A DNA stretch of 46,412 bases from NCBI GenBank assembly GCA_905479075.1, contig CAJQLA010000011.1, positions 1 to 46,412 of the forward strand. The letters run 5' to 3'. Positions 7,903 to 16,298 of this stretch are shown piece after piece; the stretch's first letter is position 1; each line of letters begins with the position of its first letter. The notes under the pieces are model-generated. The model ran no database searches. It had not been told where the DNA came from and was given only the letters and a program-made list of their open reading frames with translations. A program made the translations under genes and the position numbers. Source of the stretch: an uncultured Gammaproteobacteria bacterium. Its GTDB lineage: Bacteria; Pseudomonadota; Gammaproteobacteria; Nitrosococcales; Methylophagaceae.

Positions 7903-8658
7903 CTATTTCCCCGTTATTTTGCTAATAAGAAAGAAGTAAATTCGGTATGGTAAAGCGCGTAATATCTTTAAGATATAGGTGAAACGTTTAGGGAAAGTGA
8001 TCTCGAAACTGTCTGTTTCAAGTGCTTTAACGATTCTCTCGGCGGCTTCATTTGTTGTTATTTCAGCTGGCATTTTGAAGCTATTTTGTGCGGTTAACTG
8101 AGTAGTAACAAAACCGGGATTAACGACTCTCAGCAAAACACCTTGTTCTTTTAAGGGCATATACAGTGCTTCTGCAAAGTTGATTAAGGCAGCTTTGGTT
8201 GCCCCGTAGGGTGCCGCATCAGGTAACCCACGATAGCCGGCTACACTCGACATCAATAATATTTGTCCCGACTTGCGCTCTTTCATCGGTGGTAAAATTG
8301 CCGCTAAGCCATTCATTACACCTAGATAATTCACTTGATTTAGCTTATAAATTAAGTCGAGATTGAATTCATCGACAGGCATTGGACTATAATCACCCGC
8401 ATTTAAAATAACGAGGTCGGGTAGGCCATATTGTTCACATAAGACACTAAAAACTTGCTGGTTTTGTTCTTTGTCTGTGACGTCAAGTGTTGAATAGGCC
8501 ATTTGCTGACTTTTCTCTACGACCGCTTGGAGTTTTTGCTCTGTTCGGCCTGATATTATTACCTGCCAGTCTAGCGCATCTAAAGCAAGTGCCAATGCTT
8601 TGCCAATACCGCTTCCGCCTCCTGTGATCCAGGCTAGCTTTTTATGTCCATCTGCCAT
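7903..8658 (-). CDS. Short-chain dehydrogenase/reductase
   Basis: This 251-residue classical SDR has TGGGSGIGKALA near residues 12-23 for NAD(P), the NAG motif (LNAGDYSP), the catalytic Ser of MSSVAG and the Tyr-Lys pair of YGATK. A hydrophobic C-terminal stretch (YRIYFFLISKI) suggests membrane contact, as in SDRs acting on lipids. It is the first gene of a leftward two-gene unit with the NTF2 protein. A TATAAT element lies upstream at 8719-8724. The substrate is unknown. A lipid intermediate of the adjacent operon is the simplest idea. Confidence 0.92.
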   Translation of the reverse strand: MADGHKKLAWITGGGSGIGKALALALDALDWQVIISGRTEQKLQAVVEKSQQMAYSTLDVTDKEQNQQVFSVLCEQYGLPDLVILNAGDYSPMPVDEFNLDLIYKLNQVNYLGVMNGLAAILPPMKERKSGQILLMSSVAGYRGLPDAAPYGATKAALINFAEALYMPLKEQGVLLRVVNPGFVTTQLTAQNSFKMPAEITTNEAAERIVKALETDSFEITFPKRFTYILKILRALPYRIYFFLISKITGK

Positions 8659-8718
8659 TACCTATTTACACCCTTTGAACTGTTTTGTGTTTGACTCAGC
8701 TAACGCGAACTAGTTTCT

Positions 8719-8724
8719 ATTATA
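8719..8724 (-). promoter_or_regulatory. Candidate -10 element for the SDR-NTF2 unit
   Basis: Reading leftward, a perfect TATAAT (ATTATA on the plus strand) lies 61 bases before the SDR start codon. No good TTGACA-like -35 is found 16-18 bases further upstream, so the promoter may need an activator or an alternative sigma factor. This is a motif match only. Confidence 0.35.
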
Positions 8725-8789
8725 GTATTGGGAGTTGCTCAATAGATTATTATCTAATAACGAGACTGTTTTTTAGCACAATTTCTAAA

Positions 8790-11252
8790 CTAAAAATCAC
8801 GTAATAAGCGCATCGGTGGGACTTTTACGACTGTTCTGCTGGCAAATAAGCCAATTGCAGAAATAATACAAATCCCAATCACAGGACCTAAGGCCCAGAG
8901 CAGAGGATGCCAACTGGCCTGAGATTTAAATACAAAAACCTGTAGGCCATATAGAGACGCTTCGGCACCAATTGTGGCAATCAGTCCTGAAAAGAGACCA
9001 AGAGCACCAAACTCGACAAATAGTGCTTGTTGAACCAAGGCTTTTCGTGCACCTAAAACGCGTAATAGCGCGCCTTCTTCTAAGCGCTCTTCTAGGGTCG
9101 CACTTACGCTAGCGAGTAGAACTAATGCTCCTGCAGCTAATATGCACAGTAAGACCAGCTGAATCGCCTCAGACAATTGTCCTATGATGGTTTGTATCTG
9201 TTTTAACAGGTCGCCGACATTGAGAATAGAAACTGTTGGAAACTGGGACATTGTTTTATAAAATGACTGCGCTTTGGCATCACTAATAAATAAGCTACTG
9301 ACAAAATTAGCCGGGTAATCTTGTAATGCACTTTTCGGCAAAATCAGATAAAAATTAGGCTGCATCGAACCCCAATCAACGCTGCGAATTGAAGTGATGG
9401 GCAATGAGATGACATTGCCACCTATGTTGATAGTGAGCTGGTCGCCAAGACTAAGCGTCGCTTCTTGTGCCACCCTTTGTTCAATTGATAAACCCTCAGC
9501 ATTAAAGTCACCCGACACGAGCTTACTGCCTTGGCCTAAGGAATCGGACCATGTCAGGTTTAGCTCTCTTGAGTAGAGTTCTGGCTCGCCTTTGTCCTCA
9601 GGGTAAAGTGTTTGGATGCTTACTCCATTTTCCAAAATGACCCGACCTCGCACCATCGGATACCAATCTGACTTTAATATGTCTAGTTGTTCAGTTGCAG
9701 TGTTGATGTGGTCAATCTGGTCTGCTTGAACATTAAACAAATAATGATTTGGCGCCTCGGCTGGTAATTGCTTTTGCCAATCAGCCAGCAGACTGGATTT
9801 AACACCCAGTAAAATAAGGCCCAGCATGATGATCAGCGTAAACACCAATAATTGAAAAAGGTTGGGTAATAACCTGCGATAAAGTGCAGCAAAACCAATT
9901 TGCCAGCCACTGGTAGCCCCCGACGTTAAAGAACGGCCCAATTTAAAAACGGCCCAGCCTAATAGTGTGACCAAAAAGCCAATCGCCACAATTGTCAGCG
10001 TCATAATGCTAGGTAATAAAAACCCGTTGGTATAAAGGCACATCAAGCCATACATACCGATAAAGCCAATGCTATAAATCAGCACCGTATTATGCTCAAT
10101 CTTTACGCTAGGTTGTAATACTGACATCGGCGAGGTTTTGATCAAGCGCATCATCAAGGGTAGACAAAATGCCACTATCGAGATAAACCCCGTTGCAATG
10201 CCCAACCACAGTCGACTAACCGAAGGCTCGGGTAATGCGGTCGACATTAAGCCAGATAACAGCGATGAAATAATGCCTTGAACGCCCCAACCAACCGCGA
10301 GACCTATGGCAGCACCAAGCACAAACAATAGGGAGAATTGTGTCAGGAATACCTTGATCAACACCCTAGGTGTTGCGCCTAGCGTTTTTAACACAGCGAC
10401 TTGCATTAAATGGCGTTTTACAAAGCGTCCCGAAGCCAATGCCATCGCTATACCTGACATAACAACAGCCAACGTCCCCGCCAATAATAGAAAAGATTCG
10501 GCTTTAGCGATGGTGTCACCAATACGTTCGCCTTTTTGGACGGGTGTTCGCCAACGTTGTCCGTTATCTAATTGAGGTGTAACCCATGTTTTATAGGCAC
10601 CTAGATCATCTCGCTGTCCGGCTAATAACAGTGCGTAACGTACTCGGCTGCCGGGAATAATGACTTGAGTTGATGCTAAATCAGCCATATTGATCACCGC
10701 CCGTGGTGATATCGCAAATGAAGAACTACTTGCTCCAGGATCGCGTACTAAATACTGACTAACCGTTAAGGTTGCTTCACCCACTTCTACCTGATCACCA
10801 ATGTTGATATTCAATAGACTGGCCAGTCTGGATGACATCCAGATCTGTCCTTGTTGAGGTGGCTGTCTAAAAGGCTGCCCAGTGCCGAATAAAGTGTCGT
10901 CTATTAAATAAGCGCCTTTTAAAGGGTAATTATCAGTGACGGCACTGACATTGCTTAATTGCAAGGCATCGCCCGCAAATATCATGGTACGAAATGAGGT
11001 TCGCTGCGCTTGTTTTAGCGATAATTCATTCGCTTTAACCTGCCAATCTTTGGCAATTTCATCATCAGAGCTAATCAAGCGATCAGCCGCCAATAGATTA
11101 GCCGACTGTTGCTCAAAAGAAAGCTGCAATCTATCAATAAACAAACCAATTGAGGTGACTGTACCGACAGAAATAATCAGCGCGATAAGCAGGGTAACAA
11201 TATCCCCGCTGCGGATGTCTCTTAACATTAACCGCAATGAAAAACCGATCAT
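8790..11252 (-). CDS. ybbP: ABC transporter permease, YbbP/FtsX-type
   Basis: This 820-residue inner-membrane permease has an N-terminal membrane helix, a large periplasmic region, and two FtsX-like membrane blocks (roughly residues 245-350 and 690-800), with further helices in the middle. Its start overlaps the end of the ATPase gene by 4 bases. The pair matches the YbbA-YbbP exporter of Enterobacteria, which is normally adjacent to tesA as here. The substrate is not firmly known. A role in releasing hydrophobic or lipoprotein-linked molecules has been proposed for the family. Length is typical. Confidence 0.92.
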   Translation of the reverse strand: MIGFSLRLMLRDIRSGDIVTLLIALIISVGTVTSIGLFIDRLQLSFEQQSANLLAADRLISSDDEIAKDWQVKANELSLKQAQRTSFRTMIFAGDALQLSNVSAVTDNYPLKGAYLIDDTLFGTGQPFRQPPQQGQIWMSSRLASLLNINIGDQVEVGEATLTVSQYLVRDPGASSSSFAISPRAVINMADLASTQVIIPGSRVRYALLLAGQRDDLGAYKTWVTPQLDNGQRWRTPVQKGERIGDTIAKAESFLLLAGTLAVVMSGIAMALASGRFVKRHLMQVAVLKTLGATPRVLIKVFLTQFSLLFVLGAAIGLAVGWGVQGIISSLLSGLMSTALPEPSVSRLWLGIATGFISIVAFCLPLMMRLIKTSPMSVLQPSVKIEHNTVLIYSIGFIGMYGLMCLYTNGFLLPSIMTLTIVAIGFLVTLLGWAVFKLGRSLTSGATSGWQIGFAALYRRLLPNLFQLLVFTLIIMLGLILLGVKSSLLADWQKQLPAEAPNHYLFNVQADQIDHINTATEQLDILKSDWYPMVRGRVILENGVSIQTLYPEDKGEPELYSRELNLTWSDSLGQGSKLVSGDFNAEGLSIEQRVAQEATLSLGDQLTINIGGNVISLPITSIRSVDWGSMQPNFYLILPKSALQDYPANFVSSLFISDAKAQSFYKTMSQFPTVSILNVGDLLKQIQTIIGQLSEAIQLVLLCILAAGALVLLASVSATLEERLEEGALLRVLGARKALVQQALFVEFGALGLFSGLIATIGAEASLYGLQVFVFKSQASWHPLLWALGPVIGICIISAIGLFASRTVVKVPPMRLLRDF

Positions 11253-11929
11253 GTCTGTTCCGCTAGCTGGCCAGCCGACATCACTAAATGACGATCACAT
11301 TTTTTAGCGAGTTCATTATCATGCGTCACCATTACCAGGGTGGTGCCTTGAGATGCATTAAGTTCAAATAGCTGCTCAATAATAATTTTACCATTGCCCT
11401 CATCAAGATTGCCTGTTGGCTCATCAGCAAAAAGAATTTTTGGGCGAGATGCAAAAGCACGTGCAATAGCAACACGTTGCTGCTCACCACCTGAAAGTTG
11501 ATTAGGGTAATGGGTTAAACGATGCGACAAGCCGACTTGTTCTAATAATGATTCTGCCGTTTTACGCGCTTGCTTATCACCAATAAGTTCGGCGGGTAGC
11601 ATGACATTTTCAATGGCTTGTAGGCTAGGTAAAAGGTGAAAGGATTGAAAAATAAAACCGACATATTGCCCACGTATTAAGGCGCGTTCCTCTTCATCCA
11701 AACGAGAAAAAGCGTGGTCATAAAGCGTTATCTCACCAGATGTATTAACATCAAGCCCCGCTAATAAACCCAACAAAGTCGACTTACCTGAACCAGAAGC
11801 ACCAACAATCGCAACTGATTCGCCTTCCTTGATGTCCATATTAATGCCGTTCAATATAGTCAAATCACCGGTATTTGCATTGACGGTATGGGCTAAATTA
11901 CTTACTTTAATCGCAGTCTTGACCGCCAT
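11249..11929 (-). CDS. ybbA: ABC transporter ATP-binding protein YbbA
   Basis: This 226-residue ATPase of the LolD/MacB class energises the YbbP permease. Walker A is GASGSGKST at residues 43-51, the signature is [15 protein letters not shown], and Walker B is [12 protein letters not shown] followed by the H-loop VMVTHD. It is the first gene of the leftward unit and overlaps ybbP by 4 bases. Only 27 bases separate its start from the divergent tesA start, so the promoters of the two units must overlap each other or lie inside the coding ends. Confidence 0.94.
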   Translation of the reverse strand: MAVKTAIKVSNLAHTVNANTGDLTILNGINMDIKEGESVAIVGASGSGKSTLLGLLAGLDVNTSGEITLYDHAFSRLDEEERALIRGQYVGFIFQSFHLLPSLQAIENVMLPAELIGDKQARKTAESLLEQVGLSHRLTHYPNQLSGGEQQRVAIARAFASRPKILFADEPTGNLDEGNGKIIIEQLFELNASQGTTLVMVTHDNELAKKCDRHLVMSAGQLAEQT

Positions 11930-11956
11930 GGTGGTTCACTCTAAATAAGGTTTGCT

Positions 11957-12592
11957 ATGTTTGTGAAAAGAAAATGTTTATTGTTATTGCCGATTATTTG
12001 GTTGTTTACTAGCGTCGCGTCAGCATCCACATTACTCGTTATGGGCGATAGTCTAAGTGCAGCCTACAACCTACGACAAGAGATGGGTTGGGTTAGTTTA
12101 CTCGAAACGCAACTTTCACAAACACATCCTGATATTAAAGTCGTCAATGCCAGTGTCAGTGGCGAAACATCTCAAGGCGGTGTGTCACGTCTCAAACAGC
12201 TTCTCACCACACACAAACCAAAATGGATTATTTTAGAACTAGGTGCAAATGATGCGCTTCGTGGCTATCCTTTGAGCCAAACCAGCCAAAACCTAGAAAC
12301 AATGATCGAGCAGGCCCATCAAATTGATGCGAAAGTACTTTTGATCGGTAACCAGATTCCACAAAACTATGGCAAACGCTATACCAAACTATTTTTCAAG
12401 CTATACCAAAAAATAGCAGAGCGATACCAGATCGCCTATGTGCCGTTTATGCTACAAGGTGTTGCCCTTAATAAAAGCCTAATGCAAGACGATGGTGTAC
12501 ATCCGAATAAAGAAGGGCAACCAAGGGTACTGAAAAATATCTTGCCTTATCTACAACCTTTATTAAATGAAAAGAGTAGCGGGGCAGCGTGA
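11957..12592 (+). CDS. tesA: Periplasmic SGNH esterase/thioesterase TesA-like
   Basis: This 211-residue exported lipase/esterase has a signal peptide ending near SVASA (residue 23). The GDSL block carries the nucleophile Ser32, the GAND block (ELGANDALRG) supplies the oxyanion Asn, and DGVHPN near the C-terminus supplies the Asp and His of the triad. This is multifunctional thioesterase I/arylesterase/lysophospholipase L1. AAGG lies 7 bases before the ATG. Divergence from ybbA matches the usual arrangement of this locus, which suggests a shared task in handling acyl or lysolipid material. Confidence 0.94.
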   Translation: MFVKRKCLLLLPIIWLFTSVASASTLLVMGDSLSAAYNLRQEMGWVSLLETQLSQTHPDIKVVNASVSGETSQGGVSRLKQLLTTHKPKWIILELGANDALRGYPLSQTSQNLETMIEQAHQIDAKVLLIGNQIPQNYGKRYTKLFFKLYQKIAERYQIAYVPFMLQGVALNKSLMQDDGVHPNKEGQPRVLKNILPYLQPLLNEKSSGAA

Positions 12593-12649
12593 TTAACTTA
12601 ATCAATTACACTGACATTATTACTTTAATACTTATAAACTATTGACCCT

Positions 12650-13300
12650 ATGATAGAAGTTGCCCTTTTCCCGATTCCTAAATCAGTTAATTTTCCTGGT
12701 GTGCCTATCCCATTGCATGTTTTTGAGCCCCGTTATCGAGAAATGGTGAGATATTGCCTCGATAACGATGTGATGATGGGCGTTTGTCATACACAAGGAG
12801 TCGTTCGTGACATGACACGTATGCAGAGACGGGAAGAAGCGCTTAACAGTAATCAATCTACCTATAAGCCTTGTGATGTTTTTTCTGCTGGTAAAGTAGA
12901 GCTGCATGAGGAACTGGATGATGGCCGTATGGGTGTCATTGTTCATTTTGAAACACGACTAGAGTTAAAACAAGTGCGACAGATATTACCGTTTAATATA
13001 TGGGCTTGTGAGTTGTATGAAGATGAACCGCTTGAAGATGACGACTTAGTCAGTTTAAGGCAAAGTTATGAAAAGGTAACGCAGCGTTTATTGGTGCTTG
13101 GCCATAGTAATGACGAATTTAAAAAAATGATGGCAAGTGAACAATGGCAAAACCTATCAGCGGTTGAATTTAGCTTTATAGTAAACGGCTTATTCGGTAT
13201 GCCAGCAAAAATAAAACAAGAAATACTTGAAATGAGACAGCCACAACAGCGTCTGGATACTATATTAAAATTGTTAAATTCTATTCAACAGTCTTATTAA
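12650..13300 (+). CDS. Lon N-terminal-domain (LonN/PUA-like) protein
   Basis: This 216-residue protein consists of a Lon substrate-binding domain only. The opening VALFPIPKSVNFPGVPIPLH and VFEPRYREMV is the diagnostic start of the fold, and there is no ATPase or Ser-Lys protease domain. Stand-alone LonN proteins are widespread in proteobacteria and their function is unknown. The gene lies 57 bases after tesA and is followed by a small membrane protein and a larger one on the same strand. No strong ribosome site is visible before the ATG. Confidence 0.9.
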   Translation: MIEVALFPIPKSVNFPGVPIPLHVFEPRYREMVRYCLDNDVMMGVCHTQGVVRDMTRMQRREEALNSNQSTYKPCDVFSAGKVELHEELDDGRMGVIVHFETRLELKQVRQILPFNIWACELYEDEPLEDDDLVSLRQSYEKVTQRLLVLGHSNDEFKKMMASEQWQNLSAVEFSFIVNGLFGMPAKIKQEILEMRQPQQRLDTILKLLNSIQQSY

Positions 13301-13341
13301 TGATTAACATTAAAAACGGACAGTCGCATTAGGAGACAATT

Positions 13342-13500
13342 ATCAAAATTGATTGGCTTGCAGCCCTACTAGTTACACTGCTGATAGCAACACTTTTAGC
13401 ATTTTTTAACGGTTATTTCCCGTATCCCTTCGGTTGGCTTGTTATTGCACTCTTGCTGGTAGCTAGACTAAGTACTAATAGTGGAAATAAGGATAGCTAA
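13342..13500 (+). CDS. 52-residue membrane protein with an apparent ATC start
   Basis: The frame between TAG 13330-13332 and TAA 13498-13500 contains no ATG or GTG, and its only TTG is close to the C-terminus. A textbook AGGAG at 13331-13335 lies 6 bases before an ATC at 13342, and an ATT at 13339 is the alternative. The product would begin (M)KIDWLAALLVTLL and has two hydrophobic segments (about residues 5-22 and 31-43) around a Pro/Tyr/Phe-rich turn (GYFPYPFGW). The organised ribosome site and clean membrane topology argue for a real gene. It may use a rare AUC/AUU start, be a start-loss allele, or contain a sequencing error. It lies between the LonN gene and the VC0807 gene. Confidence 0.6.
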   Translation: MKIDWLAALLVTLLIATLLAFFNGYFPYPFGWLVIALLLVARLSTNSGNKDS

Positions 13501-13554
13501 CAACTCACTTTATAATTAACGTTGTTAAACGAATTCAAACTGGAATATAACACC

Positions 13555-14262
13555 ATGAACACAGCACCAACCCACAAACCACGCCCGATGATTGACCTTC
13601 TATTTAGCATCATTGTGCCTTCATTCATTCTAATGAAATTGAGTGGAGAAGATGATTTGGGGGCAGCAGGTGGACTCATTGTTGCCTTGGCTTTTCCAAT
13701 TGGTTGGGGGCTTTATGAGTTAATAAAATATAAAAAGTTTAACTTTATAGCGCTATTGGGCCTGGTTAGCGTTTTACTGACAGGCGGCATTGGTTTACTC
13801 GAGCTTGATACTAAATGGATAGCGGTTAAAGAAGCTGCTATTCCCAGTATATTGGGTATCGCCGTTATCGTCTCTACCTTTACGCCGTATCCTTTAATCA
13901 GAGCACTGCTTTTCAATCCTAACGTTATGGATGTAGATAAAATAAAGGAAAGATTAGAAGCTAAAAATAGTACGACTTTATTTGATAAGCGCTTAATGAC
14001 AGCGACGTATTTCGTCGCGGGTTCTTTTGCTTTCTCAGCAGTGATGAATTACATCTTGGCTAAATGGATCGTCGTCAGCCCTGCAGGCACGCCTGAGTTT
14101 AACGAAGAACTCGGTCAGTTAACCTTATATAGCTATCCAATGATTGCCTTGCCTTCTATGCTGATGATGGCCGGCATATTTTATTATTTGTGGCGTACTA
14201 TTCATGATCTGACTGGCTTAGAGCTGGAAGAAGTTATGGCAATAAAGGCAACGGAAGAGTAA
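13555..14262 (+). CDS. VC0807-family inner-membrane protein
   Basis: This 235-residue protein has about six hydrophobic segments. The MIDLLFSIIVPSFILMKLSG opening and the GWGLYELIKYKKFN region fit the VC0807 family, whose function is unknown but which resembles septation-type membrane proteins. The frame is open from a TTG at 13522, but the ATG at 13555 gives the expected cytoplasmic N-terminus. The ribosome site is weak (GGA 10 bases upstream). It follows the small membrane protein by 54 bases, and both may be coexpressed with the LonN gene. Confidence 0.82.
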   Translation: MNTAPTHKPRPMIDLLFSIIVPSFILMKLSGEDDLGAAGGLIVALAFPIGWGLYELIKYKKFNFIALLGLVSVLLTGGIGLLELDTKWIAVKEAAIPSILGIAVIVSTFTPYPLIRALLFNPNVMDVDKIKERLEAKNSTTLFDKRLMTATYFVAGSFAFSAVMNYILAKWIVVSPAGTPEFNEELGQLTLYSYPMIALPSMLMMAGIFYYLWRTIHDLTGLELEEVMAIKATEE

Positions 14263-14329
14263 CGGTACTTAATTCCAGATGGGAATGTGATCATATCTAA
14301 TTATCACTAAGCATAGTGTTTACCGATTG

Positions 14330-14353
14330 AGGTTGTCATGTGAGGTTGACATG
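14330..14353. repeat. Short imperfect tandem repeat downstream of the VC0807 gene
   Basis: AGGTTGTCATG (14330-14340) and AGGTTGACATG (14343-14353) differ at one base and are 2 bases apart. They lie in the 169-base gap between convergent genes. The spacing of about 13 bases is not a DNA helical repeat, and no protein is known to bind here. The rest of this gap is AT-rich and shows no convincing terminator. Confidence 0.5.
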
Positions 14354-14431
14354 CTAAAAATCAATTACCTTGATCGCGTTGATTCATTTTTATGTATATC
14401 AAAAATTAGCCAAGTGTGATCCCATTACTTT

Positions 14432-14995
14432 TTAATTTAATTGGTTAATAAGCCTGTCCAGCAAATTTCGAGTCTTCACATGGTCCTCACTGTCATCAAA
14501 CAAGAACGAGCGAAAACTAATCAGGTAAGCTGACGTCACAGCAATTTCATCAGCGATGCGCCTGCAGCCTGTATTTTTTCTCTCTGCTGCTTCAAGAAAC
14601 CACTGCACAGTGCGACTGATTCGAGTAATACCGTGGGCCTGCAAGTGAAAGTGGCCTGGCTCAAGTTTATAAGCGAGGATCTCGCGTACAAGTGGCCTGT
14701 ATGGCGTCAAAGACTCAAACCAAGTCATAATCGATTCTACTAGTTTGTCATTGCTTGCCAGATGTCGATATTTTTCATTTAAGGCCAAGTTCAACATCGC
14801 ATCATCAGCACGATTAAAAAGTGCCTCAGCCATATCATCTTTAGATCGATAGAAGTGTTTTATCTCACTCAATGAGCAATCGAGAAGAAAAGCTAACTCG
14901 ACTAAGCTAAACGATTCCCATGAATTTTTGTGCGCAAGAACGATAGCTTGTTCGAGGACACTATCCGCAGTTAAGGTGTTTTTCACCATAGCCAT
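14432..14995 (-). CDS. TetR-family transcriptional regulator
   Basis: This is a 187-residue regulator. Residues 10-60 form a TetR-type helix-turn-helix (VLEQAIVLAHKN, then SLVELAFLLDCSLSEIKHFY and RSKDDMAEAL). The helical C-terminal ligand domain does not indicate a ligand. It is divergent from a secreted protein of unknown function across a 153-base AT-rich gap, so that gene is the natural candidate target, which is inference. The fold is also that of COQ9-like proteins, but a clear recognition helix favours a DNA-binding regulator. Confidence 0.82.
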   Translation of the reverse strand: MAMVKNTLTADSVLEQAIVLAHKNSWESFSLVELAFLLDCSLSEIKHFYRSKDDMAEALFNRADDAMLNLALNEKYRHLASNDKLVESIMTWFESLTPYRPLVREILAYKLEPGHFHLQAHGITRISRTVQWFLEAAERKNTGCRRIADEIAVTSAYLISFRSFLFDDSEDHVKTRNLLDRLINQLN

Positions 14996-15148
14996 TCTCC
15001 AGAAGAGTGGTCTATTAATTATAGTTGAAACCTGAAGTAGTGTTTATGAATATTAAGAAACTAATTACGCTGATTCTATTTTGATTTTTCGCTTTTCATT
15101 ATTAAATAACACAGGTTTAATTTATTAAAGGACGTTATATTTATCAAC

Positions 15149-16159
15149 ATGCAAAAGATAGTCATCGTATTCACTTTAATAAGCAGTTTCTTGTTGCAGA
15201 CTAGTTTTGCGGCTGAAATCGATAGCGTCACGCCGAGAAAAGTTAAACTTGAAAATAGTTTTACACTTATTAACACGATTTTTAATCAACGCTTGCAAGA
15301 GGGCATACAAAAGGCCAATGCCCGACAAGCATATATCCCAGACATAATAGATGGCGACAACGGTTGTAATGAACAAGTCCTTTATAGCGAACTTAGAAAA
15401 GCGATTTTTCAATCCTTTACCGCATCCTGGGGACTTAAGGGTTACGATCTGGACAAACAATTACGCCGTTTACTCGCCAGACAAAGTTATGCTTTATCAT
15501 TAAACGATTCTATTTATCGTGACATAGACTATATAGAAGGTTTTTCTTTAAACCTTAAAGAGCTGAGTGACGTCGTCAATATCAATGGTCATCTTGTTGG
15601 ACTAGATAAACTAGGTCACCTTTTTGCTGAAGGTTGGAAGTATTTTGAGTTAAGCCATTTTGAGGGTCAAAATATAAAGCAGGCTCTAGAGTGGGGAAGG
15701 CAACGGGAAGCGGGTAAATTTGGTTATCGCACGACGGGCATTTTTTCTTTTGCCGATCTGGTCTCCAACTATAATGGCATGCGGTTCTGGAATAAGATTT
15801 TACTCAAAAAAGGTGATCCATTAAAAGGCGCACTCGCTAATTTTTTTAACAAGCCATACGTATCGTGTGAAATTCAATTTATTGCCTCGATCAAAAATAA
15901 AAAAATAACTAAGGCCTGGGAGTTTAATAGCCAATTTAATTTGTCAGATTACATCGATGGAAGCTGGGACGAAGCTAATAACTGTAATAGCTACGCAGAT
16001 CCAATCATTGAACAAAAAGTAACATTACGAATAAAAAATGTTGATCCCGACTTTAGCTGTCCTTACATCACCGAACAGTGTTTAGAGGCTAAGGAGAAAT
16101 ATGGTGACTATGCAAAATATGTTTTGCATCCGCGCTGCCTTATTGTCACTAGAGAATGA
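15149..16159 (+). CDS. Secreted protein of unknown function
   Basis: This 336-residue protein has a signal peptide (about 21 residues, ending TSFAA) and is probably periplasmic or exported. I do not recognise the family with confidence. The most distinctive segment is GLDKLGHLFAEGWKYFE at about residues 150-166, a His/Glu-bearing amphipathic stretch. It is followed by KFGYRTTGIFSFADLVSNYN. A Cys-rich C-terminus (CNSYAD, FSCPYITEQC) may form disulfides. AAAGGA lies about 16 bases before the ATG, which is too far to be convincing. Divergent from a TetR regulator. Confidence 0.75.
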   Translation: MQKIVIVFTLISSFLLQTSFAAEIDSVTPRKVKLENSFTLINTIFNQRLQEGIQKANARQAYIPDIIDGDNGCNEQVLYSELRKAIFQSFTASWGLKGYDLDKQLRRLLARQSYALSLNDSIYRDIDYIEGFSLNLKELSDVVNINGHLVGLDKLGHLFAEGWKYFELSHFEGQNIKQALEWGRQREAGKFGYRTTGIFSFADLVSNYNGMRFWNKILLKKGDPLKGALANFFNKPYVSCEIQFIASIKNKKITKAWEFNSQFNLSDYIDGSWDEANNCNSYADPIIEQKVTLRIKNVDPDFSCPYITEQCLEAKEKYGDYAKYVLHPRCLIVTRE

Positions 16160-16298
16160 AATGAGTAAAAAAGAGTAGTGTCGCTTTTAATTACCTCCTT
16201 TTAATTGAATAGTTTTTACACTGACCCTAATTATTCCTAGCTATCCTAAATGTAGACATACTAAGTCTGTTTGAATATTAGAATTGGTTCTTAAGCCA

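Noticed and set aside
9394..11307. Open frames on the plus strand opposite ybbP and ybbA
   Set aside because: They read as antisense shadows of long, well-matched ABC genes, and show no domains or ribosome sites.
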